NCBI RefSeq assembly: GCF_963422355.1
Contig: NC_085098.1
Coordinates: forward strand, 2,537,132-2,601,131
Length of the DNA: 64,000 bases
Direction: 5' to 3'
Source: Corticium candelabrum
Lineage: Eukaryota; Porifera; Homoscleromorpha; Homosclerophorida; Plakinidae
In this document: positions 23,401 through 39,500 of the stretch, one piece after another
Position numbering within the stretch: position 1 is the first letter of the stretch
How the letters are laid out: the number at the start of each line of letters is the position of its first letter
Notes under the pieces: model-generated
What the model was told of the DNA's origin: nothing
What the model saw: only the letters and a program-made list of their open reading frames with translations
Databases searched by the model: none
Position numbers and translations under genes: made by a program

Positions 23401-26400
23401 CATGTATTTTTAGGTGCAAGTCAATAGAGTCAGTTACTGTGCTAACTATTATTTGGTCATAATTAAGTGTAATTAATTAAAAAGTGTGCTTGATCAAATA
23501 ATTTTGTTTATTGTAGGTCATTGTGAGATAATAGACTTGGTTGATTCCTTGGGAAAAGAATTGGCAGCTACTCAATCTGTGCCACTTATAATGAGCAACA
23601 GCAAAGATAATAAGTGCAACCAGACAGTGAAAAAATTAGAGAGAGAAATACATCAGCTTAGACTGTTGAGTTTAACTGTTAAATGAAGATTGAAGAAATC
23701 TACATGCATGTAATATATTGCAGTGAGAGAGAGCATCTACAGAAGAGATTTAAAGTTGCAAAGGAAAGGCTGGCTGAGATGCACAGAAATTCATCGTACA
23801 AAAATGGTTGTGATGTTGTGTGTGGTCAAGTAAAGAATTGTTTTGTTAATTACGTTTTACACTAGTGCTGCAATTGAAAGTTGAGTTGGAGAGGATGGAA
23901 CAGAGTGCAGCTGAAGTTGAAGAAACTGTGGGAATGTTGAGATCACAGAATGAAGTGTTAAGTAGAGTATGGAGGCTGGGAGTCAGATATGTATGGACGA
24001 TTACTTACAACATTGTAAACATTTTGTTTAGGCTGTTCATGGCAGCAAGTTGGAAGTTAAGAAGGCAATGGAATTACTGTTTGTCAAGGTTATACTTTTC
24101 GTCACCTTGCTATAGGTAGTGTTTGTTTGTCTGCCTGCTAGTCTGGTTACTTGTCAGGCAACATGTCTGTACGTGCTCACCATATGCATTTGTCTATTTG
24201 TTGGTTTGTTTGTCTGTCTGTCTTGTAACATGGGTTTTCATTGAAACTATTCTGGCAAGAGCTTACCGAACTCTAAAGTGAGACTTCTAATCTAGATGCA
24301 AAGGGTTGAATGTTGGTGTTTGTTTGGGTTTACAATTACAGCTAAAATTGGTAATTTACTGACAGGTTGCATTAATTTTTAATCCTTCAATTTTGTTTGA
24401 TGAAAGAAGTAGCTTGCTTTGCAATTTCTCACTTCTTTATGTCAGTTGAACATCACGACTTAATTTCATCATGGGTAGTATTTTGATTCTGCAGCTACAC
24501 TGTACCAGCTATTCGGAAGTGTGTAGGATTCCGAATCTTATAAGTCAAACCATTTAGCAAGAGCAAGACGATGAATTTGTGTTACATGTCAAATCTTGAA
24601 AGGGACATTATTGGAAATCATGCAGGTCTAAATACTGAGATAGATGTGATAGCAAATTTTTGGTAGTTAATGTGAATTTGAAGATTGCTGTTCTTCAAGC
24701 TGCTACTTGAATTGACTTGAGCTTATTATAACTTGTTGATGAAGATGTTTTGCCACACAACTCTTATTTTGTAAAGTATTCTACTAAGTAAATGAGCTTG
24801 ATAAGGTAATTTAATGTTGGTTAGTACATGATATAATTACATTTACAGGAAAAGGAGAACTTTGATCTTCAACAGAATGGTGACAGCAGACTACAGGCAC
24901 TACAACAAGGTGACATTTATTTAACTTTAATTAATGTTTGCTAGCAGCAGTGACTGACATTGTTAGCAATGCAACATGCAGAAGCACAGCAGAGATCAAC
25001 AAAGTTGTCATTAGACGAGAGTGAAAGGAAGAATTCTGTTCTGAAACTGTCACTGAAAGAACGTGATGCTCAAATTACCAGTCTGAAAGACCAAGTGCTG
25101 TATGTGAGCTCACTGTAGGTACTAAATTTATTATAGACTAGAGACTGAATCCAGAAGTTAAATGGGAAATAATCACGATATTATAAATGAGAAGCACTTT
25201 ATCACTATGATAAATCTGTAACTTATTTGATTTTTTGAAGACCATGGTGCATGGTATACAAGATTCTCCTGTTGGTGGCAATCATCTTGAGCATTTGTAT
25301 AGAGAATGAAAAATTAATTCCGATGTTTAATTTCTGCTGTACAATAATTGTTGAAGTGTAGCTTCTATTTGTATTTGAGACAAGTGCAAGCTTGATGAGT
25401 AGAAGCTTGCTTACAATAACATTGAAAGGCCACTGTCTTGCCAACAATTTGTGAACTGCAATTTGCTGTGAACAAGTGAACATCTTTGACTGGGATGGTT
25501 TGGTTCTAGACACTGCAATGGAGCCAACTTGTGCCCATTGCCAGCCAACATAAACTGTTGACACTGATGACAGCTTATGATTGTAAACCAGGGCGACACA
25601 ATTACTTGTCGTTATGCAGCTCGTGTGCTTATAGCATCTAGTATCAGAATGAAGTTACTGGTTGAGTAGCAAGTTCTTATATTTTGCCAAATACAAGGAG
25701 TCTTTTTGTCGGCTTTGATGAGTGTACTCATTCTTAAGAATAAGTTTGAGCCACTGATAGATATGTTAAATTTAGCTTATTAAATATTATATTAGTCAGC
25801 TTATGCCAGATGTTGGCTTTGCATAGATTTAACATACACCAGCCTTGACTGTAATGTCTCACTAGAGGGTTAAGGAAGTCTGTTGCTGGGTTACTGATTG
25901 ACAAAGAAACGAGTAGAAAGACAGCTAAAACTGCGGAAGAAGAGGAGCCATGGATCATACCATCACTAACTTCACAACATTTGGAACAGCTACTCCAAAG
26001 GTCATATAAGTGGTTATTGTTGTGTATGTGCTGCTCTCAAAGTGCAGATTTGGACAATACAATCCATGGATTGCCTGTGCAAACCATAGATCGCCAATAC
26101 AACCCATGCATATCTAACCCTAGCCTTAACCCATAAATCCAAATTACTGGAAATAACTAGAAATCCATGGTTTGTCCATATCCATGCTTTGTACATAACA
26201 TATACATTTGATACATATTTGACAAATTAGATGGTTTACAGACAAGAGCATATGAATTGTCCTTGGTTCTTCTAAATCTTTAATAGTATGATGCATAATT
26301 TGAGGATAGTAGTGAGGGTCTTTGTGCTAACATGCTAGTTAAATGTTATGTAACCACACTAGTGCTTCCAGCACATCACTGCCAGAAATCAAGCTCATCG

Positions 26401-27440
26401 TGAAGGCACTTGGGTTACTATTTACTATTTGTGGAGCACTGAAGCCAGATTTGTGACTTGACTCAGTTGTACATGTAGGTTTCTAATTAAGAGGGACACT
26501 TTTCTATTTGGAGATAGTCTGTCTGCATGAAGACTGCAGGATGTTTTAAATGTTGTTTAATAAGCACATTTGCTGATTATGTAAATTCAGTGCATCTTTA
26601 TTACATTTTTGTGTTGAGTATTTTACTCTTGAATTGGTTTTTGCAAAACACTTTGCATGGAAATAGTTTCTTGAGGATCAACTGCTTAAATGAACTCAAT
26701 GTATCATTGTCCAAATGAGCATGTCTAGATCTACAGAAACAATTTAGCATTAGAAGCATTAAAATGTGTATCTGTGCATGTGTGCGTATGTACATAACTC
26801 ACACTTGCAAGTATGGTTGGTTAGTTGATTTGTTGATTGGTTGGTTGCTTTAAAATGAAAGATGCACTGTTTTGTATATTCAGAAAGGTTTGATTTTGGT
26901 AGCAAAATATCAGCACCTGCTGTGAATCCGCATTCTAGTGGGTGTGTTGTTAGCCCTACAAGCAGCTGCACACTGTCTGAACGATTTGAGTCTGTTGGAG
27001 CAGGAGGCAATGTGCTGGACAATGTAAATAAGACATCACAAATGAGTGACATGGCAAGGCAGGAGACTACAATCAAGCCATGTCATAGTGACAGCGCAAT
27101 AGCAGACCCTGATCGAATCGATCCGACATCAAGTGTCTGTAAGTGGCTTGAACAAGCATCCACAGAGACAACCAACAGCAAGACTTGCCATCTATCACAT
27201 ACTAATTCATCATGTGTAGAGTCTGCTGGTTCTGTTCAAGCTGCTATGCCAATTTCTGGCACAAACTCAAAGTCTAGTAGCATTATAGAAACATTCAATG
27301 GTCAGGAGAATGGGAGTGCCGATTTAGTATCATCTACATCGACGGCAACATGGAGTGTTAGTGAAGCTGAATTTAGACGAGATTTAGCTGCTCTAGATGC
27401 TGGAATAGCACACCTACAAAGACAGTTACTGGAAAAGTAA
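17151..27440 (+). CDS. CCDC14: CCDC14 orthologue, centriolar-satellite coiled-coil protein
   Basis: Thirteen exons: 17151-17245, 19968-20037, 21530-21599, 21656-22425, 22505-22562, 23517-23664, 23724-23806, 23866-23966, 24032-24088, 24849-24909, 24967-25114, 25866-26000 and 26888-27440. All phases agree and sum to 783 codons (782 residues). The signature is GAYSLYSTSNDSDQVGVVRRGLEHCEAVL in exons 2-3, which resembles the SAYSLYSTDSEDQ and GLDRCAALL stretch of vertebrate CCDC14. Exon 4 is long, disordered, rich in Tyr/Pro, and has a KETQT dynein-light-chain-type motif (SIDKETQTT). Exons 6-11 are charged and heptad-like, hence coiled coil. The C terminus is EFRRDLAALDAGIAHLQRQL. In mammals CCDC14 sits in centriolar satellites and restrains centriole duplication. 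Introns 1 to 3 and 9 to 12 are long, and intron 1 carries a foldback element. The borders of exons 6, 12 and 13 are the least certain. Confidence 0.82.
17321..17402. repeat. (GT)n microsatellite in CCDC14 intron 1
   Basis: About 40 uninterrupted GT units. Long open frames on both strands here are repeat artefacts. Confidence 0.95.
18332..18809. mobile_element. MITE A: 478-bp element with 19-bp inverted ends (TACCGTA tip)
   Basis: The left end TACCGTATTTCCTCGAATA (18332-18350) matches the right end 18791-18809 in reverse complement with one mismatch. The ends are bounded by TA, as in Tc1/mariner-pogo type elements. Subterminal repeats based on GATTAGTAACCC / TAGTAACCCGTG occur on both sides. 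There is no transposase, so it is non-autonomous. It lies in CCDC14 intron 1. Confidence 0.8.
20418..20457. repeat. Short (CAGA)n array in CCDC14 intron 2
   Basis: About nine CAGA units in the same orientation as the arrays near 10-12 kb. Confidence 0.9.
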
Positions 27441-28950
27441 ATGTAGGATACACCCCCATAACCTTGACATAGAATTATGCTGTACATGTAGACAAAACAA
27501 CATATTCTATACCATAGAATCTAGTGGTTATTTAATTGAGCAATGCTAGTGGATATTGATATTGCTGAGCAACTACTGATGATAATGATTCTTGCATATA
27601 AACATCTTATTTGAGATGCCTTTTTTGTAACTAACATTCTATCTGAATAATGTATTATTATAGTCTTAATTTGAGCTGCACTGTAACATCAGACACCAGA
27701 AATATAAATTGTCTTCTTAATTAAACCTGTGTATTGTGCAAGCATTATAATACATTTGATTCTACTGGCAGGCTGTAGGTGTAGTACTGGTTCTTCTTCT
27801 TTTCAGTTTCCTACTTTAATATCTTTCATCATTACCTATTCTCTAATTATTAGAGATAGGTTAGACGGCATCTTTCTTGTTTGCTTCCTCGTTCAAATGT
27901 TAAGACCAGCATGCTGTCGTGCTCATTCTAGGTACATACGACTAGAACTATCAATTTCCAACATAAAAGAATTTTTGATTTTGCATTGCAGTTACCCTTT
28001 AACACATTATAGCAGTGGATGGGCCTGACCAGATGGTTTTCATTGCTGATGCTCTAATAACAGCGTCGTATTGATATAAAGGGTACTATTCAAAGGACTC
28101 GATGCAACAGGAGATTGTACTCTTCCATGTGTATCACATGATGCCAGAATGTCAGTTTACTCTCATTTCTGCAATTGTCACTTCCTTGTGACTGGCAGAT
28201 TGACCACGATCGTGACTACAAAATAACATTTACAATTGAGTGTGCTACTTGCACTGATTACAAATGCTGATTAGAATTGATCCATATTCAACATCAAGCA
28301 GAAACACACAATAAGAAGACTCTGATTACAAGTGTCTCCATATGTGATCTAGAAGTAGTATTAAAGGTCCGTTCTTGCTACAGGGCTGTGACTACATTAC
28401 AAGCTTTCCCTAGTCAGTGTGAAGCATATTTTCTACGATTCAAATAGATGAGGTACAGTACTAACATGACATACACTACCCATGCACACACACATACGCA
28501 TGCCCCAACACATACGTGTGCACGCTCGTAGTACAGCAGTATCCTAGTTACTTGCAAATATATCAATAGTAATAAGACCAAGATCCTCTTATATATATAT
28601 ATATAGTATCTGGTGACATAAGTCTAGGCACAGGCTGTTCCTCTCCAAGTCATAAGCTCTGCTTTCATTATACTAGTCAGCTGTGACCAGTAAAAGAACC
28701 AAGTTTCATTTTCAAGTTCTTGTCATTTTATTAATAAGTACAATGTGTCTTTCTTTTATAAATACATCTGTACGTCCACGTGATACAATTAGTCAGTCTA
28801 GCAGAACTTACCACATTCACAACGATTATGAAAAGTACCTGTAATAATATCCACTTCCTCTCTTACACTATCTAAATTTCTTATAGCATTTCATACGTGA
28901 GTACCTGCTACACTGCTACAAGCAATCTTTATGTCACCAAAGTACCCAAA
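27441..28950. other. Convergent intergenic spacer between CCDC14 and the KLF gene
   Basis: Both genes end here. The spacer contains a short (TA)n run near 28588-28606 and no open frame with splice or family support. It is presumably 3' UTRs and spacer. Confidence 0.5.
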
Positions 28951-32476
<3,526 letters not shown>

Positions 32477-33579
32477 CGCCGCCCGATATCGTAGACAAAT
32501 AGAAACGGCAAGATTGTTTGTGGCTACAAGAACGCACAACAGTCGCTATGTCATCCAATCGCTCTTTATAAGCGCAAGTATGTGGAAGAACAACAAATGG
32601 AGTGGACTGTGGTGATCGATAGCTGTGTTCGCGGTTTGCAGTGTTCGATAAAGGAAGAAATCTGCTGTCCGTTTCATAACAATGAAATGGACAACACATG
32701 CATCGTGTGGACGCGGCGCATTGGTCACAACACAGTGTTGGGCGTGTCCATAGTGAACGCCCTTGCGAAGACGCAGGTAGCGACGCTTGGGAAATAGCCG
32801 TGCACGTCGCAGCAGCGCGTTGCCGTACATTGCTCATTAGTTTCGACACAAAATAGTTGCGAATCAGCTGTAGCTATGCAAGAATGCGCAAAGGTCGGGA
32901 ATCAGGGCAGTCCGACCACGACAAGACGAAAGGAAGTAGCACGCTCGTTGTTTGAAGAAACGAATAAGACGAGAAAGCTTACCACTCGCACAGGATCGCT
33001 GACGTTCTGGCAAAGTGAAAGAGGAGAATAGTGGTGAGTAATCCGGGACAATTCCGGTTGGTTTGATTTCAATTTTCTTCTAAAAAATCGAGCGAAGCGA
33101 GCAAGTCTGCAGATAGAATGAGTGAAGTTACATGTCTGTCGGTTTACAAGCCTACTTATATAAAACGTGAGTTTTGACCACAACCGTAGTCAAAATGATT
33201 TTTAGCAGCACCTACAATTAATTACCATATATTGATAGTTGTTAACTAAATAATTAATTAAGTTTTTATAAACGGTACTAAAATGTTGCCACGATAACAA
33301 CATTTATGATTAATTAACAATAACCTCTTGCACTCACCCGTAGGCTTTAGAAGTTACTTAATTATTTATACTAATTAACTAATCAGCAATTATACGCTAT
33401 CATGTAAGGTCATCTCTCCAACTGCCTCTTTGAAAACTAAAAGGAGTGAATTTCCTACGATCAGTGTCCTGCTCGCTTGGGGGGAATAATTTATTTCTAT
33501 CAAATTCTGGAATAATATTTATACGGGAACTAAGAAATGTTGAAATCAACGATTTTTTCTATACTAGCTAGACTAGTGA
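32477..33579. other. Divergent intergenic region, KLF (-) and ZFAND2B (+) promoters
   Basis: The two start codons face away from each other across about 1.1 kb. Open frames on both strands (for example around 32546-32849) lack support. No TATA box is clear to me. Confidence 0.5.
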
Positions 33580-36500
33580 ATGGAATTTCCCGAACTTGGA
33601 TCTCAGTGTGCAGTTCAGACATGCAGACAGTTGGGTGAGACCTGGCGACTTCAATTAAAATGGCATTGAGCTAAATAATTATAATTTAGTCTCTTTCTAC
33701 TCTAGATTTTTTGCCGAACGTTTGTGATACATGTCACGGAGTGTTCTGGTAATGTGTCTAACAGTAACTTGTTTCGTAATTATAGTGCTTGTAAACCATT
33801 ATGACTAGGCGTGTTGACTCTCATAGTCAACAGTCATTTTTTGACTTTCGCGTAGGAATGTGTGAATGAATGGTTTTAGCAGTTAGGTAACTTAATTAAA
33901 ATTCTACTTTGGTCATATCAGTTAGGTAACCGCTTGATTTAACTGATGCTGTATGGCATAGAGTGGCATCGTTTTAGTTCAGGTTTTACAAGGTTGCAGT
34001 CATTCATACACATTTAAAAAATTACTGGGGGGGAGAGAGGGGCGTGTAGCGTGACCTCTAGGATTAAAAGACTAGGATTTTTTAGACTTCACGATGCTCA
34101 GGGACACGCCCACTTCTTATTTGGCTGTAAACCGATACGTTTGTGCTTCCCCACACACAACGTATACTTACATGCATACCCAGACCCACAGTGTACATAG
34201 CTATGTACCCGCACTTGTGCAAACGCCTGGTTGAAACATGTCTATACAAAAAAATTAATTAGCATACAGCTGACTATAATAGTAGTGTATGCGAGTCAGC
34301 TAGAAGAATTGACAAAGACAAGATGAGGCAAACCGGCGAATGCAAAATACTTGCAATTGGGAGCTATAGGTAGATCGATCGTACGCTTGTGTTTAGCCAA
34401 TATGTACTCTATACTATACAGAAATTAGATGCAGTTCTTCTAGGCATCAATTATAAGTTTGGTCTTTTAATTTAATAACAAACCTGCTTATACCGTATAA
34501 GATGAAACATTGGCGGGAATTTATATTGGCGGTTTTCTAAGAAATTGATGAACAAAGCGTATTGGCGGATTTTATTTTGGTGGTCGGACATCGCTGTTTG
34601 ATAACTGATTTGATGTCTTACCATAAATAAGTGGTCATGGAGGAGTTTGTGATTGACAGCAGTGTTGGTGGCTCGCATTTCCCTAACTTAATTTTTGGTT
34701 TCCAACTACTGTCAGTCTGCCTAGTGATGAAGAACTGCTGTGTTAGTGCAAAGAACGGGACCCGCTGACAGTCCAGCTTCATCCATAGCCTGACGGCCTC
34801 ATTCATAGGCACAACAGATGGCAAGCAGGAATTACTTACCACCTTGTGGCCTCATTCGTGTGATGTGCAATACCACCACATTGCCGGACGATGCTTGATC
34901 CACGTGAGTGATGACGTCAACATATCTCGGTGGCCAAATTAATGGCGGATTTTATATTGGCGATTGCTTAAAAATCTGCCAATCCGCCAAAATAAATTCC
35001 CCGCTAATATTTCAGCTTATACGGTATTACATCGGCATGTAACTCACACGTGAAGCCGTGGTATGTAATATGAGTTGTGTTGCTATTAGTCATGAACATA
35101 GCAGATATGAAGACCATCAGTGTGGAGAAGCATATTTGAAGGATGTAAGGGTACCCATCTGTCCTCTTTGTGATAAACCAGTGCCTGTCAGAAGAGGTGA
35201 AGATCCTAACATCAAGGTAGAGTAGAAGTTTTATGTATTTTTACAGTGTTCAACATGCTGTTCAGACTGCTGTGTGTTTGGTCTTGATTTCTGTTTGTGA
35301 GTGCATGAACAGTGAAAAGGATTGAGTAGATAGTGTGCATCTATCTTGACAATGAAATAGACTTAAATGCATGTTCAGTACAGTTAGATGTCTTACTAGT
35401 TAGTGACATGTTAAAACAGAGTTTGAAATGTGAGTGGTATGTTGATTGTGCTTGCATTAGAGTTATATGTGAAATGAATGTGTGAATGTCACCAAGCAAT
35501 ACTTCTAAGTTAATTAAATGAAGATGCAGAACACAGGAGTAGTTAGGGTAGCCTCGCAAGCCAAGCCTTCCTTCGTGTTCACTGTGTGACCTCACGTGGT
35601 GTTTGCTTGCTTGCTTGCACGTGAGAGGAGGTGCTTGAGCCAGAACTGCTTGCACGGAGGGAAGGCTTGGTTGCAAATCCGTACGTCAGCTGATGACGTG
35701 CAGCGGCATGTTCACGTTATGAAACCTGACCTAAATACATTGTTTCCATTGGTTGGTGACTTGATGCAATTAGAGTACCTGAACCTTTTAGCTAAACTGT
35801 TTAGTTTCTTGTTCTCACCCCACAGGGTGATCATATCGCTAATTATGCTGGTCAACCTGCTGTGATTTCTATGCTGCAGTTACCGTCACTGGTAATTTCC
35901 TACATCTGTCAGTCTAGTAGCATCTTCCTTTAGAGATGTTTTAACAACGCACGGAGCAAGACTACAAAGCTGCAAAAATTGCCTTGTGAGGAAGTCTAGA
36001 CATGTACAGTTGCCCTCGTAGCACGGTTGCACACTTGCTCAAGTTGCTGCTGATTGGTGAGGCTGCATCTGAATGTCAGACGTTCTTGGACAACTTTAAT
36101 TGAAGTCAGTAAGGTGGAGAATAGAGCATTCGCTCTCTTCACAGTCTCTACTGAGTAGTTTTTTACTGTTCCAGGATGTAAGAGAATGGGATGATGTTGT
36201 TTCGTAACCTTGGTTTGAAATCCAAATTCGTAAAACCCTACTAAAGATTGCCTCGAGTGAGACTGCATGTAACTCAGTTACAAAGAATCTAATCTGTCCG
36301 TTTGGGTCTGGTGTCATATTGCATACAAACCTTACTGACTCGTGTCAATGCACACTCATTATAATAATGTTAGGTCAAACTTTAATCAACTTAGGTCAAG
36401 ATTTGTGATGTGAACATGTCGCTGCATGTTATCAGCTAACCTACGGATTTGCAACCAAACCTTCCTTCTGTGCAAGTTTTTCCGGCTCAAGCATCTTCTC

Positions 36501-39500
36501 TCACGATAGCCTTGCGAGCCAAGCCTTCCTCTGTGCTCACTACGCGACCTCACGTGCTGTTCGCCTGCTTGCACGTGAGGGGTCTATTGATTGGCACTTT
36601 TCCAGGAAAGGAAAGATTAGAAATGTGGGTTAGGGTGTTCAATTGGGGTGCTTTCTTTTTTCAGAAAGTTTGGAAGGGCCTTTCCGTACTTTCCGCTTTC
36701 TAGCCTAAAAAGCATAGAAAGAAAATTGAAAACAGCATCACATGAGTTAAAGTCCCAGAAGATTACTTTGAAATTGTAAATGGTTTGCAAATACAAAGTG
36801 CAGAGGAACCTATAGAGCTACAAGAGTGCAAAGGAGGGCTATATTAAGGTGCAAGATTTTGCAACGTTTCCTCTTATTTGCTTTATGGTGTATGTAAACA
36901 TATGTATGAACATCATCTGAACAGTAGTACTGTTGCAACTGAAGCAACAACTGCACCGGTATTACCATATTACCCCGCTTAGAAGGGCATGCTCTTAGTG
37001 CGACCAAGGAATCCTACAACTGTAAGGGCATGTCCTTCTAAGTGAGGTAGCTTCAATGATCCAGACTGTCAGTAAGTTAGTGCTAGCACAGTCTGCAACT
37101 TGCAACATGGCGTTGTCTGCAGAGGAGTTGGAGAGTTGAGGGAGATTTGAAGAACAGTCACCGTCAGCCTACTAATAAGAAAACTGCCAGAATGTACACA
37201 GTGAAGAGGAAGCTTGTCGCTATAGAAGTACGACGAGTACGGCGGTAACATATCGAAAGCATCATGAGTTAGACAATAAATAGTGGTGTACCTCGAACTT
37301 GTCTTCAGCATTGGGTGAAGAAAAGGGAAGAGATCGCGAACTGACAGAACCAGAAGAAGACATCCACACAGTCATCACAATGGGAGAAGACAGCAATAAA
37401 GATGAGAACGAAGGAGAAGACAGTGGTTAGATAGAGTGGAAATCTGTAGCATGTGAAAAGATATGCAGGGCTTTAGTGAGTAATTGTTGTGACTTAGTAG
37501 ATCTGTGAAGACTGGTTAGTGTTTGTTTGAATGCATTGACATGGAAGCATGTGCATAATCATACATTGAATGTTGAGTTAGTCCCTCACCTTAAAGGGCA
37601 TGCCCTTATACTGGTAAACCTTGTGCTATAAGGGCATGCCCATCTAAACAGGGTAATACGGTATGCACATGTGCAATGCATGTCACCTTTCCTGTTCCGA
37701 ACAACTTACAGTTCTATTTGCACTGTTTTCTGTTTTTCTTCTTTCTATGTTTCTCGTCTCCAATTGAATATGCCATAAGTATATTGCGCATAATATGGTA
37801 AAGTGTGCTTATGATACTGCTCACAGGTCAATGAACACATTTCTCAGGACTGTCATTCAGAGAAAGCAGGGAAGATTTCATCAAGATGCTCATTTCCTGG
37901 ATGCAAAGGCAAGGAGGTGTGCATGACTATCAGCTGCAAAAGCATGTTACTGTTTATTATTGAAGTTTGTGTATACATAGCTTGTTCCTATCAAGTGTGC
38001 AGAGTGCAACAGAACATACTGTCTTCGACATAGATTTACAATGGATCACAACTGCACAGGACCCACTGTTGCAGCTGGACGCAACGCAGCTAAAAGGTAA
38101 TAATGTTTGATGCTCTTTACATGTATGATTACAATGTGACAATGCAATTTCAATGTTCTATACACATCACATAACTGTCTAGTACATAGTGTATTTAGCA
38201 GGAAATTATTAGACCACTCACATGCTGCATTAGGTTTGTAAATGCAATGTCTCAGAATGATCAGTGATGGAGCATTCCAAAGTTGTACGTAGTTCATAAC
38301 AGTCTTGATTGTGTGCTAAGGTCAATGCTTTTCAAATTTGTAAACACATTTCTTCACCTGATGCAGTTGTAGTGGAGCCAGGTGGGAGCAAGAGCTGGTT
38401 GTTTTACCTAGGTAAATGAAGGTTTAGAAAACTATTTGAGCTAGGTTATCTTCAAAGTCAATTATTACAGATGGTTTTAGTTGTTTCTGTCAGTGTGTAC
38501 CGTACGTCTTGCTTTGCACATCTTGCTTACTATGCAGACTGCTACTACATCACAAGGTGTAATTACCAACTAGACAGCACTTGGAGAGTGCAAACTTCCA
38601 CTAAGGCAGCTCAGTTGCAGATGAATTGCACTGTAAATGCTGTTGTAAGTGTGCTATTGTTGTCGAGCATGCAATCATATCCACGAGGAGCTCCACCATG
38701 AAAGACAACGGCATGTTCAGTTACATGGAGATGGTATGGGTGTGCAGGAGCAAAATTGAGAGTCACCTTTTCAAGTGGAGCCTATCCCTTGATTGGGGAC
38801 CCGAATTTGGATTAATTTTGAAAACTAATCAATTGTTCCCTTATCAAAGTTCTATCATCCCCTCAAATTTCATCAATCCATCCATGTTTTAGAGCACCGG
38901 TAATCGTTCTAATAAACAAACAAACCAATGTCAATGAAAACATAACTTTCTTGGTGGAGCTAATGAAACATTATCAGTATCGGCATATTCCTCAGGAAGG
39001 TAGACTGACAGTGAGACTATCACTTTGTTGCTGACCATGGCTAAAAAATTTGAAGAAAGCGACAATATATAGGATTTTGTAGGACAGATTCATGTTTTGC
39101 CAAATATAGTTTTACAGGTTTCTTTACACACGTGCTTTACTTAAGCTTTGCTAGCTGGCGATCTGGTGTTGTTTTACTCTGAGTAAACTTAGTGTTTTGC
39201 TACTGTTGGTATTTAGTGCTGGCTTGTATAATATAACCGGGTGGTTGGTCTGTGAACAGTATCTTGTGTTGTTATTTGTTTGATGTCTCCTCATACTTGA
39301 ACATAGGCTCGAGAGTCCAGCCGGTCATCTCTCCCGCGGTGGAGAAAGACCGGCTGGAGACGTTCGCCACTCAAAGGAAACCGCTGCCTCTCTATCCTCC
39401 TATCAGGATTTACACGTGTGGTTAGTGTGTTGTGCATGCACGTGTATTCACGATAACTGCTGATAGCAATGCCCATTGCTATTGGCTCTCTACTAATGGC

